Assembly: GCA_020687485.1 (NCBI GenBank)
Contig: JAJEQR010000001.1
Location: forward strand, 57,563-121,562
Reading direction: 5' to 3'
Origin: Hominifimenecus microfluidus
GTDB taxonomy: Bacteria; Bacillota; Clostridia; Lachnospirales; Lachnospiraceae
Length of the DNA stretch: 64,000 bases
Below, one piece after another: positions 37,245 through 45,439 of the stretch (its first letter is position 1; each line of letters begins with the position of its first letter). Below the pieces are notes generated by a model, which made no database searches, had not been told where the DNA came from, and saw nothing but the letters and a program-made list of their open reading frames with translations. Made by a program: the position numbers and the translations under genes.

Positions 37245-37786
37245 GATATTTCTTCCTCCTTTGACAATATTTTTTCCACCGACGAATGTCTCTTCTGTCC
37301 GCTGTACATCGTTTCTTTCAGCGCCTGATCCAGATTGGCAAGCATCCTCGTCAGCAATTCAATACTTTCCTTTTTTTCATCTTCCGAAAAGCCGAGAAAA
37401 AGCTGTTCTTCCACATAATCAAAGCATTCGTCAATCTGCTCCTGATTCTTCAGTGCCTTCTCTGTCAGTGTGATGCTCTTCAGGCGGTCATCACACTCCG
37501 CCGTCTCAAAATTCAGATAACCCTTCAGGCGAAGCTTCTTCAGGAGTGCGGAAATCGTCGCCCGCGACAACCTCAGATCGTTATGAATCTGCGTCGCTGT
37601 CACTGTCTCTCCCTCTCCACAATGCCGATACAGATATCCTAAAATATTGCCCTGGGACGGTGTGATATCTTTATCCGGGAGCATGGAATCCAGCAGCATC
37701 CTCACACGAAGCGTCATCTGCTTCGTCTTGTGAAGAACAGTGTGTTCTTTCTTCCCCGGCCTGGGAAATTCTGATAACTGCTGCAT
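37241..37786 (-). CDS. MarR-family transcriptional regulator
   Basis: 181-residue winged-helix regulator; the DNA-binding part is ITPSQGNILGYLYRHCGEGETVTATQIHNDLRLSRATISALLKKL, with the wing at ECDDRLKSITLTEKA. Probably represses its own operon (two ABC exporter genes) until a drug or metabolite binds. Start ATG 37786 has AAAGGAGGATTTT. A palindrome TGTTCGCTTGCTAACA downstream of its promoter is a plausible operator. Confidence 0.92.
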   Translation of the reverse strand: MQQLSEFPRPGKKEHTVLHKTKQMTLRVRMLLDSMLPDKDITPSQGNILGYLYRHCGEGETVTATQIHNDLRLSRATISALLKKLRLKGYLNFETAECDDRLKSITLTEKALKNQEQIDECFDYVEEQLFLGFSEDEKKESIELLTRMLANLDQALKETMYSGQKRHSSVEKILSKEEEIS

Positions 37787-37881
37787 AAAATCCTCCTTTC
37801 TTTCTGCACATGACTCGCTACCCGCTTTCTGTGCATTTCATTTTGTTATTTTTGTGCTCTGCTGTTTTGTCGTTCACTAAT

Positions 37882-37941
37882 TGTTCGCTTGCTAACATTT
37901 AGCTGCCTTCTTATCTTACGACAGCCCTTCGAATTTGTAAA
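37882..37941 (-). promoter_or_regulatory. promoter and operator of the marR-ABC operon
   Basis: Minus strand: TTTACA (37936-37941), 17 bp, TAAGAT (37913-37918). About 9-24 bases past the expected start site lies the 16-bp palindrome TGTTCGCTTGCTAACA (37882-37897; pattern TGTTnGCnnGCnAACA), the size and symmetry of a MarR-family site. Confidence 0.6.
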
Positions 37942-38014
37942 GCGACAAATTACAAAAATTTGTGAAAACTTCATGAACTCTCGCCGGAATCACCAAAGGC
38001 CCGGCTCTGCGGCA

Positions 38015-38043
38015 TTGACACCACTTTCAAAATCACGTATACT
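38015..38043 (+). promoter_or_regulatory. promoter of the PPIase lipoprotein gene
   Basis: TTGACA (38015-38020), 17 bp, TATACT (38038-38043), about 50 bases before the start codon. The remaining intergenic DNA from 37787 to 38095 holds only this promoter and the divergent marR promoter. Confidence 0.85.
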
Positions 38044-38095
38044 TGGACAAGATAGCTACGATACTATCAAAAATAAGGAAAGAGGATATTTTATT

Positions 38096-39283
38096 ATGAA
38101 AAAGACAAAAGCGCTCAGCCTGATTCTTGCGGCTGCCATGACTGCCAGCCTGATGACCGGCTGCAGTTCCAGCAATACCGCTTCCACTGCGGAAAGCAGC
38201 ACAGAAGAGACCACAGCAGAAGAAACCACAACTGCTGCCGACAGTGAATCCGCTGCAGAAGAGACCACAGCCGCAGACATGAGCTTTGATTTCAGCGCGG
38301 GTCTGACCGACGCAGGTATGTTCGACGGCGTAACGGCTCTCGATTTTGCGGTTCTTCCGACTTATAACGGCATCGAGATCGCTCCGGAAGATTATCAGGT
38401 GGATGATGAGACACTGCAGACGCAGATTGATTCCATGATGGCAAACTATGCTTCTCCGGAGCAGATCAAGGATCGTGAAGTTGCTGACGGCGATACGGTA
38501 AATATTGATTATGTCGGCAGTGTAGACGGCGTAGAGTTCGACGGCGGCAGCACGAACGGCGCCGGTACGAGCGTTACCATTGGTGTGACCAGCTATATCG
38601 ATGATTTTCTGGAGCAGCTGATCGGCCATCAGCCCGGCGAGACTTTCAACGTAGAAGTTACTTTCCCGGACGAGTATCCGCAGAACACGGATCTGCAGGG
38701 CAAGGATGCTGTTTTCGTTACCACAATCAACTACATTGAAGGTGATTCTGTGACCCCCGAGCTGACGGATGCGTTCGTTGCGGAGAATTTCCAGGAATCT
38801 ACCGGTGCTTCCACCGTAGAGGAGCTCCGCACTTATGTTCATGACAATCTGCAGAAGAGCAATGTATACAATGCGGTAATTGCTTTCCTGAAAGAGAATA
38901 CCGAAATCACAGAGATTCCCGCTGCGGTTTCAGATTTCCAGGCGAACACGCTGGCTAATCAATACAAGGCAGCAGCTACTCAGTACGGTCTGGATCTGGA
39001 GACCTACCTGTCTTACGTGGCCGGTGCCAGCACGATTGAGGAGGCTGTGAATGCCAACCAGGAGAGCCTGGATGAGTCCGCGAAGCTGAGCCTGATCTTC
39101 CAGGCAATTGCCGAGGACGCGAAGCTTACGGTATCGGATGACGATATTGCCGCTTACTTTGAAAACCTTGGCTTCAGCGATTCTTCCGCCATGATCGATT
39201 ACTACGGGAGAGGCTTCGTAACCATGTCCGTTCTGGATCAGAAGGTTCAGGATCTGCTGCTGGACAGCGCGGTTCTGAAGTAA
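38096..39283 (+). CDS. trigger-factor-like FKBP peptidyl-prolyl isomerase lipoprotein
   Basis: Extracytoplasmic protein-folding factor: a lipoprotein signal with lipobox LMTGC (Cys23), a Thr/Glu-rich tether, an FKBP domain (VADGDTVNIDYVGSVDGVEF ... PGETFNVEVTFPDEYP), and a C-terminal helical arm like trigger factor (STVEELRTYVHDNL, then a long helical region). The ribosome-binding N-domain of trigger factor is absent, as expected for a secreted version. 395 residues from ATG 38096, where GAGGAT lies upstream; the frame is open 69 codons further but that would destroy the signal peptide. Single gene. Confidence 0.88.
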   Translation: MKKTKALSLILAAAMTASLMTGCSSSNTASTAESSTEETTAEETTTAADSESAAEETTAADMSFDFSAGLTDAGMFDGVTALDFAVLPTYNGIEIAPEDYQVDDETLQTQIDSMMANYASPEQIKDREVADGDTVNIDYVGSVDGVEFDGGSTNGAGTSVTIGVTSYIDDFLEQLIGHQPGETFNVEVTFPDEYPQNTDLQGKDAVFVTTINYIEGDSVTPELTDAFVAENFQESTGASTVEELRTYVHDNLQKSNVYNAVIAFLKENTEITEIPAAVSDFQANTLANQYKAAATQYGLDLETYLSYVAGASTIEEAVNANQESLDESAKLSLIFQAIAEDAKLTVSDDDIAAYFENLGFSDSSAMIDYYGRGFVTMSVLDQKVQDLLLDSAVLK

Positions 39284-39292
39284 AACCTTTTC

Positions 39293-39559
39293 TTCCCTGA
39301 AAATAACTGCTCCGCAGGATTTCCGCAAAAGCAGTCCGCTATCCCATGCTTCAAACTGTGTATGCTTGATGCTTCGCTGCTGCGTTTTCATCGCGCACCG
39401 CGCTCCATCGCAAAAGGGCGTCGCTCGTACGCGCGGGCGCAAAAACTGGCAGCTCACAGTCGCATACAATGGTTTGAGCGCATTGGGATACGGGCTGCTT
39501 TTTGCTGGATGCCCGGAGCATTTATTATTTTCCCGCCGCGCCCGATGCCGAAAGAGTAA
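39293..39559 (+). repeat. structured dispersed repeat, copy 1
   Basis: About 267 bp. Its core (39338-39540, containing CTGCTGCGTTTTCATCGCGC and CAAAAACTGGCAGCTCACAG) is clearly similar to the reverse complement of 39873-40071. Its ends are inverted: GAAAATAACTGCTCCG (39299-39314) pairs with CGGAGCATTTATTATTTTC (39514-39532). No transposase or open frame of its own. Proposed as a MITE-like element or structured RNA. Confidence 0.7.
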
Positions 39560-39665
39560 TAAATGCCATACGATACGTATTCCTGTTACGAATAACGTTG
39601 GAAAACATTCTGTAGAATCGACTTTTCATGGTAGAAGGAGTAGTTATATTTTTTCAAAAAAACAG

Positions 39666-39694
39666 TTGACAAATCCATGATCTTATTGTAGAAT
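39666..39694 (+). promoter_or_regulatory. promoter of tRNA-Thr
   Basis: TTGACA (39666-39671), 17 bp, TAGAAT (39689-39694), 22 bases before the tRNA 5' end. Confidence 0.88.
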
Positions 39695-39715
39695 ATTTTT
39701 TGTCTTGTGAGACAG

Positions 39716-39788
<73 letters not shown>

Positions 39789-39789
39789 T

Positions 39790-39824
39790 AAGGCCGAAAC
39801 CCAAAAGGTTTCGGCCTTTTTATT
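39790..39824 (+). terminator. terminator of tRNA-Thr
   Basis: 12-bp stem AAGGCCGAAACC / GGTTTCGGCCTT (39790-39801 region and 39807-39818), 5-base loop, then TTTTATTTG. Confidence 0.93.
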
Positions 39825-39845
39825 TGTATTCTTCCCCTGTTGAGT

Positions 39846-40132
39846 CTGCCTTTTTGGCTTCGGGCGTGGCGGGAAAATCGAGCGCCACGTTTCACGTTCG
39901 AAGCAGGGCAGACCGAAGCATCCCAATACAATCAAACCATTGCATGCGGCTGTGAGCTGCCAGTTTTTGCGCCCGTGCGTACGAGCGGCGCTTTGTTGCG
40001 AGGTAGCACGGTGCGCGATGAAAACGCAGCAGCGAAACACGAAGCATGCACCGTTTGATGTATGGGATGCTCCGGACGCCCTGCTCAGAAAGCCCCAAAA
40101 GCGGCGCTCGATTTTCAGGGACAAAAAGGCAG
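39846..40132 (-). repeat. structured dispersed repeat, copy 2 (inverted)
   Basis: About 287 bp, inverted relative to copy 1. Ends are inverted repeats: CTGCCTTTTTG (39846) plus GAAAATCGAGCGCC (39873-39886) against GGCGCTCGATTTTC (40103-40116) plus CAAAAAGGCAG (40122-40132). The core reads on the minus strand as in copy 1 (TTTCGCTGCTGCGTTTTCAT, GGGCGCAAAAACTGGCAGCT). The terminal stem differs in sequence from copy 1 but is preserved by paired changes. A 169-codon frame across it is a by-product. Confidence 0.7.
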
Positions 40133-40146
40133 ATGAAAAGACATGT

Positions 40147-40176
40147 AAAAAAGCAGGCGACACAAAACCGCCTGCC
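40147..40176 (-). terminator. terminator of degV
   Basis: Stem GCAGGCG / CGCCTGC (40153-40159 and 40169-40175), followed on the minus strand by TTTTTTAC, 14 bases past the degV stop. Confidence 0.88.
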
Positions 40177-40189
40177 TTCGAAATTCATA

Positions 40190-41029
40190 TTAAGCGCATA
40201 CAACGATACCGCCGTTATTCGCATATGTCGTGCTGACACCTGCGGCGTCCACGACATAGACATTCTTAAATCTTGCCTGGCTTAAGAACATCTTCTTCAC
40301 CTGCTCCGCCCGCTCCGGGCAGTTCACATGCGTGATCCCCAGCGTCCGGCTCTCCGGATTCCGGCAGCCAGCCATAAAGTGCTCCACCATCTGCTTCAGC
40401 GCCTTCTGGATGCCCCTGCACTGATCTACTTTCACAATCACGCCATGATCTCCCGCCATGATCGGTTTAATGTTCAGTGCGCTCGCAAGAATCGCCGCCA
40501 GTCCCGTCAGCCGCCCGTTCTTCTTCAGCGTGTCCAGATCCTCCAGAACAAAATACGTCTGCATATGATCCCGGAACTCATTCACACGGGCAACAATCTG
40601 TTCAAAGGAAGCGCCGGCCTCCGCCAGCTCCTGAATCTTAAAAGCAATCAGGCTCTCGCCGCAGCAGGCCGAATCCGAGCTGAATACGTGGATCTTCTTC
40701 TCTGTACCGTGCTCTTCTTCATAGAGCGTCTTCCCAAGAACCGCGCTGTTGTAACTGCCGCTCAAATGCTGACTCAGAGTAACGATGAACACCATGTCTG
40801 CCTCCCCCTCGAAAGCCTTCATATATGCCTCCGGGGATGGACATGCGGTACGCGCGCACTCCGGACTCTCAGCCACCAGGCGGATATACTCCTTCTGATC
40901 GAAGGTCTCGTCATCAATAAAGCTGTGACTCCCTACCTGAAGCGTCAGCGGGATAATCTGAAAATGCGGATCCTTCCGGTACTTATCCGTAAGGTCGCAG
41001 CAACTGTCTGCAATGATCTTGTACACCAC
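40190..41029 (-). CDS. DegV family fatty-acid-binding protein
   Basis: Cytoplasmic lipid-binding protein of 279 residues; relatives (FakB) present fatty acids to the fatty acid kinase FakA. Seen: the family N-terminus IIADSCCDLT, the fatty-acid-carboxylate contact region ARTACPSPEAYMKAF, TLSQHLSGSYNSAVLG, and the C-terminal domain ending VSTTYANNGGIVVCA. Start ATG with AGGAGGAATACG. Single gene, no fakA nearby, so the specific FakB role is not shown. Confidence 0.92.
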   Translation of the reverse strand: MVYKIIADSCCDLTDKYRKDPHFQIIPLTLQVGSHSFIDDETFDQKEYIRLVAESPECARTACPSPEAYMKAFEGEADMVFIVTLSQHLSGSYNSAVLGKTLYEEEHGTEKKIHVFSSDSACCGESLIAFKIQELAEAGASFEQIVARVNEFRDHMQTYFVLEDLDTLKKNGRLTGLAAILASALNIKPIMAGDHGVIVKVDQCRGIQKALKQMVEHFMAGCRNPESRTLGITHVNCPERAEQVKKMFLSQARFKNVYVVDAAGVSTTYANNGGIVVCA

Positions 41030-41113
41030 GTATTCCTCCTGTCAAAAACCAATTGATATGGTTTTCATTACCAGATAATAATATCACGTTTTCCAACAGA
41101 AGGGAAGAGAAAA

Positions 41114-42550
41114 TCAATAATATCTTTTCGTTTTCGACTTGCGTCCCTTGCGGCGGCGACGGCGTCTGTTCCGGCGACTGAACAGATTCACAATCTGAAA
41201 AATCAGAATAATTACAAGGATCACCAGAATGACAACCAGCAGAATACGCACCGGCATGGGTACATCCAGATTTGTCAGCGTCTCCAGGCTGAAGCCAGAC
41301 TTCGCCGGTGCAGGTGTTGTCTCCGCAGCCTGGCTTCCATTCGCGAAATTCTCTGATTCGGCGGCGGATGCTGCTTCCGGCACGAAACGGATCAGTACCG
41401 GATCGCGCCCCATAATCATATCACCCCAGCGGTAAAGCAGGCTTCCCTGCATCTCATCGCCGGACAGGCTGTCCGTATCCACGGAGAACTCCTGCGCGAA
41501 ATCAATCCCGGTGGAATCCTTCGGCAGCAGCGCCTTCGCCTCTGATGTCACTTCAATGTTCTGAACCACCCGGTTGATGATGCCGCCCAGCTGATCTTCC
41601 ATCGCGGCAAGATCCGCGTTCTGGCTAATCGGTTGGAAAGCAAAGCTGTTGAAGCCGTAATCCAGCAGTGCCTGGGTATCTTTATAAATCTGCCCGTTCG
41701 CCTCGGAGCGCATAACAACGCTGACAAGCTCCATATCATCGCGCACGGCATACGTAACCAGCGTGTTCTTCGACGCCTGTGTATAACCGGTCTTACCAGC
41801 TACGACAGAGGAATTAAAATACTCCGAAGTCGTATTCATCATAGCGTGACGCATCTGACAGTAGAAGCCATCCGGCTGCGTCTTCGTCACCGCGGTCCGG
41901 TAAGAAAATGTGGAATCAATGGTCAGGAACGTCTCGTTCTGGATCGCCGCCCACATAATCATCGCCATATCGTGCGGTGTCGTGTAATGATTCTCGTTAA
42001 ACAAACCATGCGGATTCGCGAAGTGCGAATTCGTTGCACCAACCTCTTTAGCTTTCGCGTTCATCTTCTCCGCGAAACCGTCCACCGTGCCGCCGCAATG
42101 TTCGGCCAACGCATATGCCGCCTCATTGGAGGACTGCAGAAGCATCGCGTACAGGCAGTCCTCCACGCTCAGCTGATCGCCGGTATCCGCAATGTAGGAG
42201 TAAGCACCCTCCTCCAGGTCGTGTACAGCATTGTAGGAGAATGTTACCATCTCATCCAGGCTGCAGTTCTCTATCACAACCAGAGCGGTCAGGATCTTGG
42301 TAATACTTGCCGGGTAGAACTGCTCATCCGCATTCTTTTGATACAAGATCGCCCCGGAATTCAACTCGATCAGAAAGCCTCCTTCGCCTATAATCTCCGG
42401 TCCTGCCGGCCATTCGGTCTGTCCGGAATAATCGATTGCTGTACGATCTTCCTTTCCGCCGGCTGCCGCCGCTGATATCGTGGGAACCAGCAGCATAATC
42501 GCCATCAGGAGAGCCAGAAGCCGTACTGCCCCTCTTCTTCTCTCTTTCAT
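41114..42550 (-). CDS. D-alanyl-D-alanine carboxypeptidase (DacF/PBP5-type)
   Basis: Exported serine peptidase trimming the terminal D-Ala of peptidoglycan stem peptides. Signal peptide at about 9-28; catalytic motifs SITK (Ser82, Lys85), SSN (140-142) and KTG (253-255) are all present. After the PBP5-type C-domain there is a true membrane helix (about 434-458) and a very basic cytoplasmic tail (RRNRRRRRRKGRKSK), where PBP5 has only an amphipathic anchor. Start at 42550 with AGAGAGGGG before it; the 22-codon longer frame lacks a site and displaces the signal. Could act in vegetative growth or in spore cortex formation. Confidence 0.93.
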   Translation of the reverse strand: MKERRRGAVRLLALLMAIMLLVPTISAAAAGGKEDRTAIDYSGQTEWPAGPEIIGEGGFLIELNSGAILYQKNADEQFYPASITKILTALVVIENCSLDEMVTFSYNAVHDLEEGAYSYIADTGDQLSVEDCLYAMLLQSSNEAAYALAEHCGGTVDGFAEKMNAKAKEVGATNSHFANPHGLFNENHYTTPHDMAMIMWAAIQNETFLTIDSTFSYRTAVTKTQPDGFYCQMRHAMMNTTSEYFNSSVVAGKTGYTQASKNTLVTYAVRDDMELVSVVMRSEANGQIYKDTQALLDYGFNSFAFQPISQNADLAAMEDQLGGIINRVVQNIEVTSEAKALLPKDSTGIDFAQEFSVDTDSLSGDEMQGSLLYRWGDMIMGRDPVLIRFVPEAASAAESENFANGSQAAETTPAPAKSGFSLETLTNLDVPMPVRILLVVILVILVIILIFQIVNLFSRRNRRRRRRKGRKSKTKRYY

Positions 42551-42688
42551 CTTTTGAACCCCTCTCTTTCGCAAAGTCTTCTGTAAACTTATAGATAGCC
42601 GTTTATAGTATGACACAGCTACGCAGGAAAAGCAAGCCAGAAATCCCTGACTAATTTCTTAATTATTTATGATGATGCCTCCTTGCTT

Positions 42689-43456
42689 CTATTCCGAAGT
42701 AATAAATGTCCGGTAACCCTTTCCCCTTAATACCTGCTCCATCCGAATGGCATTCTCCAGGTTTCGGTACGCGCCAACCTGCACACGATACAGACCGTCA
42801 GGTGACGCTGCTGTGAACGCAGGGAATCCATCCGCAATCAACCGGTCGCGCAGCCGGTCCGCATTGCTTCGGTTTGCGAAGGCTCCAGCCTGCACCCGGT
42901 AAATAATATCCGCAGTAGCCCCCTGACCGGACAGCGACTCCATGATACCGTCCGCAATGGCTGCCGCAATTTCATTGAGCTTTTCATCAAATAGCCGGTT
43001 GTCTTCTTCATTATTGATAAATCCTGTCTCAATCAGGACCGCCGGCATCTCTGTACGACGCAGAACCACAAGACCAGGCCGCTCGATCACACCGCGGTTT
43101 CCAAAGCCGATCTGTGCCAGTTGCTCATTGATATTTCTCGCCAGCACGCCTGGCAGCCCTGTATCCCTATATACAAGCGTCTCCACACCCGTGGAAGTAT
43201 TCGGTTCCTCCACGGAATTACGGTGAAAGGAGACAAAAATATCCCCACCGGAATGATTGGCAATCTGAGCCTTTTCGAACGGCGTATGATAAATATCCGA
43301 AGTACGCGTATAGACGACCTCATATCCGGCTTTCTGAAGCAGATTTCCGACAGCCATCGCCAGTCTCAGGTTATCGTCAGATTCCCGGCGGCCGTTATAG
43401 ACCGCGCCCGGATCAATGCCTCCATGCCCTGGATCCAGAATAATTGTTTCTGCCAC
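42689..43456 (-). CDS. N-acetylmuramoyl-L-alanine amidase with SPOR domain (CwlC-like)
   Basis: Zinc amidase cutting between muramic acid and the stem peptide. Amidase_3 domain with zinc ligands His11 (DPGHGG), Glu25 and His78 (FVSFHRNS) and catalytic Glu143 (LIETGFINN); residues 185-255 form a SPOR domain that binds denuded glycan. There is no signal peptide, as in Bacillus CwlC/CwlH which act in the mother cell to release the spore. The start is a GTG at 43456 with a strong AGGAGGT eight bases before. It stands between dacF-like and degenerate ABC genes but with gaps on both sides. Confidence 0.93.
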   Translation of the reverse strand: MAETIILDPGHGGIDPGAVYNGRRESDDNLRLAMAVGNLLQKAGYEVVYTRTSDIYHTPFEKAQIANHSGGDIFVSFHRNSVEEPNTSTGVETLVYRDTGLPGVLARNINEQLAQIGFGNRGVIERPGLVVLRRTEMPAVLIETGFINNEEDNRLFDEKLNEIAAAIADGIMESLSGQGATADIIYRVQAGAFANRSNADRLRDRLIADGFPAFTAASPDGLYRVQVGAYRNLENAIRMEQVLRGKGYRTFITSE

Positions 43457-43536
43457 TGACAGGTACCTCCTGTATCTTTCTACTTTGCAGTATATGCCGA
43501 AGATATTCTTTGTGTCAGATTTTTTCTAAAACTTTT

Positions 43537-45312
43537 TCAGGCAAATACCTCCGCGATCCGGCGAATGCTGCATCTGACATCCTCCCAGCGGATGCCGTCC
43601 GGGTCGATCAGGTCACCCGCCGGCACAATTTCGTTCTGCCGCAGTTGGTAAATCCGGTCGCAGCGGCTTAAAACCGGCAAGCGCGGAGACAGGAACAGAC
43701 AGGTTTTGGATCGCCACTGCTGCCGTAATCTTCGCAGGATCTCCCGCTCCGTCTCGTGAGAGAAGCCGGCCGTAAGATCTCCGATCAGATATATCGCGCA
43801 ATCCATCAGAATCGCTCGCGCAATCATCAACTTCTGAAGTAGCTCCGGAGAAAACGGATGGTTCAGAGGGCTGACCAGCGTTCCTAACCCCTGCGGAAGC
43901 TTCCGGATTTCTTCCGCTGCCAGAACACATTCCAACGATTCCCAGATGCGTTTCTCCGTGACAGCGAACTGACCAAGTCGCAAGTTATCCGCAATTGTCC
44001 CGGGGAAAAGCACGCCCTCCGGCTCGATCACCCCGAAGAAGGTACGGGTAGCTGCTGAGATCTCACATTCCACTCCCTTTTCATGGCACAACTTCAACTC
44101 TCCGCCGCTGGGAGATATCTGTCCAAGCAGCAGACGCCGGAACAGCTCCGCCGTTTCTCCCTCGGCATTGTCCACTGCAATCCACTCCCCCGGATAAGCC
44201 TCTAGGCTGATCGAATGAAAAACATTCTCTCCGGAGCTCTTCCGGTATTCCACCTGCTCCAGATGAAGAGAAAGTCCGTCCCGTGCCCGCAGCCGTAGGA
44301 TCTCCGCCCACTCTTCGTTCTTTCTGTCATCCTCCTTCAGAGCAAGCATCTGCCGAATCCGGCTATCCGCCTGTCGGGACATGCGTTTTTCTTCTCGGCG
44401 AACACGGAGAATTCCCGCCTGCAGCTGCGTCAGTCCAAACAAAAGCAACGCCCACAGATACGCTCCCGGATTCAGTGTTCCCTGGCAGGCCAGAAGGCTT
44501 CCCTGCACGACCGAACCCGAAAGAATCAGGCTGTACACCAGGCGGAAGACACGGTGGCCTCTCCGTTCCTGCTTCGCCGCCTCCTGCACCACCTTCTTTT
44601 TCTTCTTCTGAAGTTCCGTCAATCTTGCCTTAAAATAGTCTTCCATATGGTACAGACGAATCCAGTGAATATAGTCCATCAGGTTCTGGCAGAACAGATC
44701 AATCTGGCTTTCCACATCCTTCTGCCTGCGCCCGGCGGCCTCCCGCCGTCCTCCGATCCGGTCAAAACCTAGAGAAAGGACAAGCGCACCAGCAGCTCCC
44801 GTTAGCATCAACGACCAGTGACACAGAGCAAGCAGTACAAGCAATACTGCCAGCCGTAGAATCCCTGTTCCGATCTGCAGACATCCCTTCATGCAGGCGA
44901 CGGAAAGCCTTCGGCAGTCCCGATTCTCCCGAATTTCACGTTCCAACCGGATGGCGTACTCCTGCTGTTCCTCGCAGATCTCCGTGATGTGTTCGTAAAG
45001 ATCGAAAATGGCATGATTCTCGATCCCATTGCAGATCGTTTCCCCCAATTTCTCCCGGAGCGCTAGCAGCAGAAGTTCCACCAAAAGCATTGGTATAAAC
45101 AGAATTGCCGGAGCGACCAGTTGATTCTCACTCTGCTGCTGCGCCGCAAGAAGAATCCGTCGGATGCAGCCAAGCATCACTCCCTCGCACGCAATTCCGG
45201 CAAGTGTCAGAATTCTGCACATCAGAAACCCTCTGGCATAACTTTTGCGATAACGGGCGAAGGCGCTGATGTGTACCTGCTTCTTACTCTTCCTGCTCTT
45301 TTTCCGAACCAT
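43537..45312 (-). CDS. ABC-exporter-like protein with destroyed ATPase motifs
   Basis: 591 residues with the shape of a fused ABC exporter: basic N-tail, about six membrane segments between residues 30 and 320, then an ABC-like domain from about 370. The motifs are broken: the Walker A position reads VDNAEGETAELFRR (no GKS/T), the signature FSPELLQKLMIARAIL instead of LSGGQ, and Walker B CAIYLIGDLTAGF instead of LLLDEP. It should not hydrolyse ATP, yet the frame is long and intact, so it is presumably selected. Start at 45312 with AGGGAGA; a longer open frame to 45417 runs through the cls terminator and is rejected. Role unknown: partner of another ABC half, or a non-transport membrane protein. 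Confidence 0.75.
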   Translation of the reverse strand: MVRKKSRKSKKQVHISAFARYRKSYARGFLMCRILTLAGIACEGVMLGCIRRILLAAQQQSENQLVAPAILFIPMLLVELLLLALREKLGETICNGIENHAIFDLYEHITEICEEQQEYAIRLEREIRENRDCRRLSVACMKGCLQIGTGILRLAVLLVLLALCHWSLMLTGAAGALVLSLGFDRIGGRREAAGRRQKDVESQIDLFCQNLMDYIHWIRLYHMEDYFKARLTELQKKKKKVVQEAAKQERRGHRVFRLVYSLILSGSVVQGSLLACQGTLNPGAYLWALLLFGLTQLQAGILRVRREEKRMSRQADSRIRQMLALKEDDRKNEEWAEILRLRARDGLSLHLEQVEYRKSSGENVFHSISLEAYPGEWIAVDNAEGETAELFRRLLLGQISPSGGELKLCHEKGVECEISAATRTFFGVIEPEGVLFPGTIADNLRLGQFAVTEKRIWESLECVLAAEEIRKLPQGLGTLVSPLNHPFSPELLQKLMIARAILMDCAIYLIGDLTAGFSHETEREILRRLRQQWRSKTCLFLSPRLPVLSRCDRIYQLRQNEIVPAGDLIDPDGIRWEDVRCSIRRIAEVFA

Positions 45313-45339
45313 AAATTCTCCCTTCCTGCCTGCGGCATA

Positions 45340-45368
45340 GAAAAAGACCTGCCGATTCCGACAGGTCC
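45340..45368 (-). terminator. terminator of cls
   Basis: Stem GACCTG / CAGGTC with an inner CCG / CGG-type extension (45346-45351 and 45362-45367), followed on the minus strand by TTTTTC. It lies 72 bases past the cls stop and just before the ABC-like gene. Confidence 0.85.
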
Positions 45369-45439
45369 TCTTTCGTTCTTTATGATACGGTTTCCGCGAT
45401 GGATCATGCGGGCGCATCCTTCTTCCTGCTTGCTCCGCG

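Larger units (their letters stand above)
39284..39715. other. gene-free stretch before tRNA-Thr
   Basis: Holds the first structured repeat (39293-39559) and the tRNA promoter. Short frames translate the repeat and are not genes. Confidence 0.6.
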
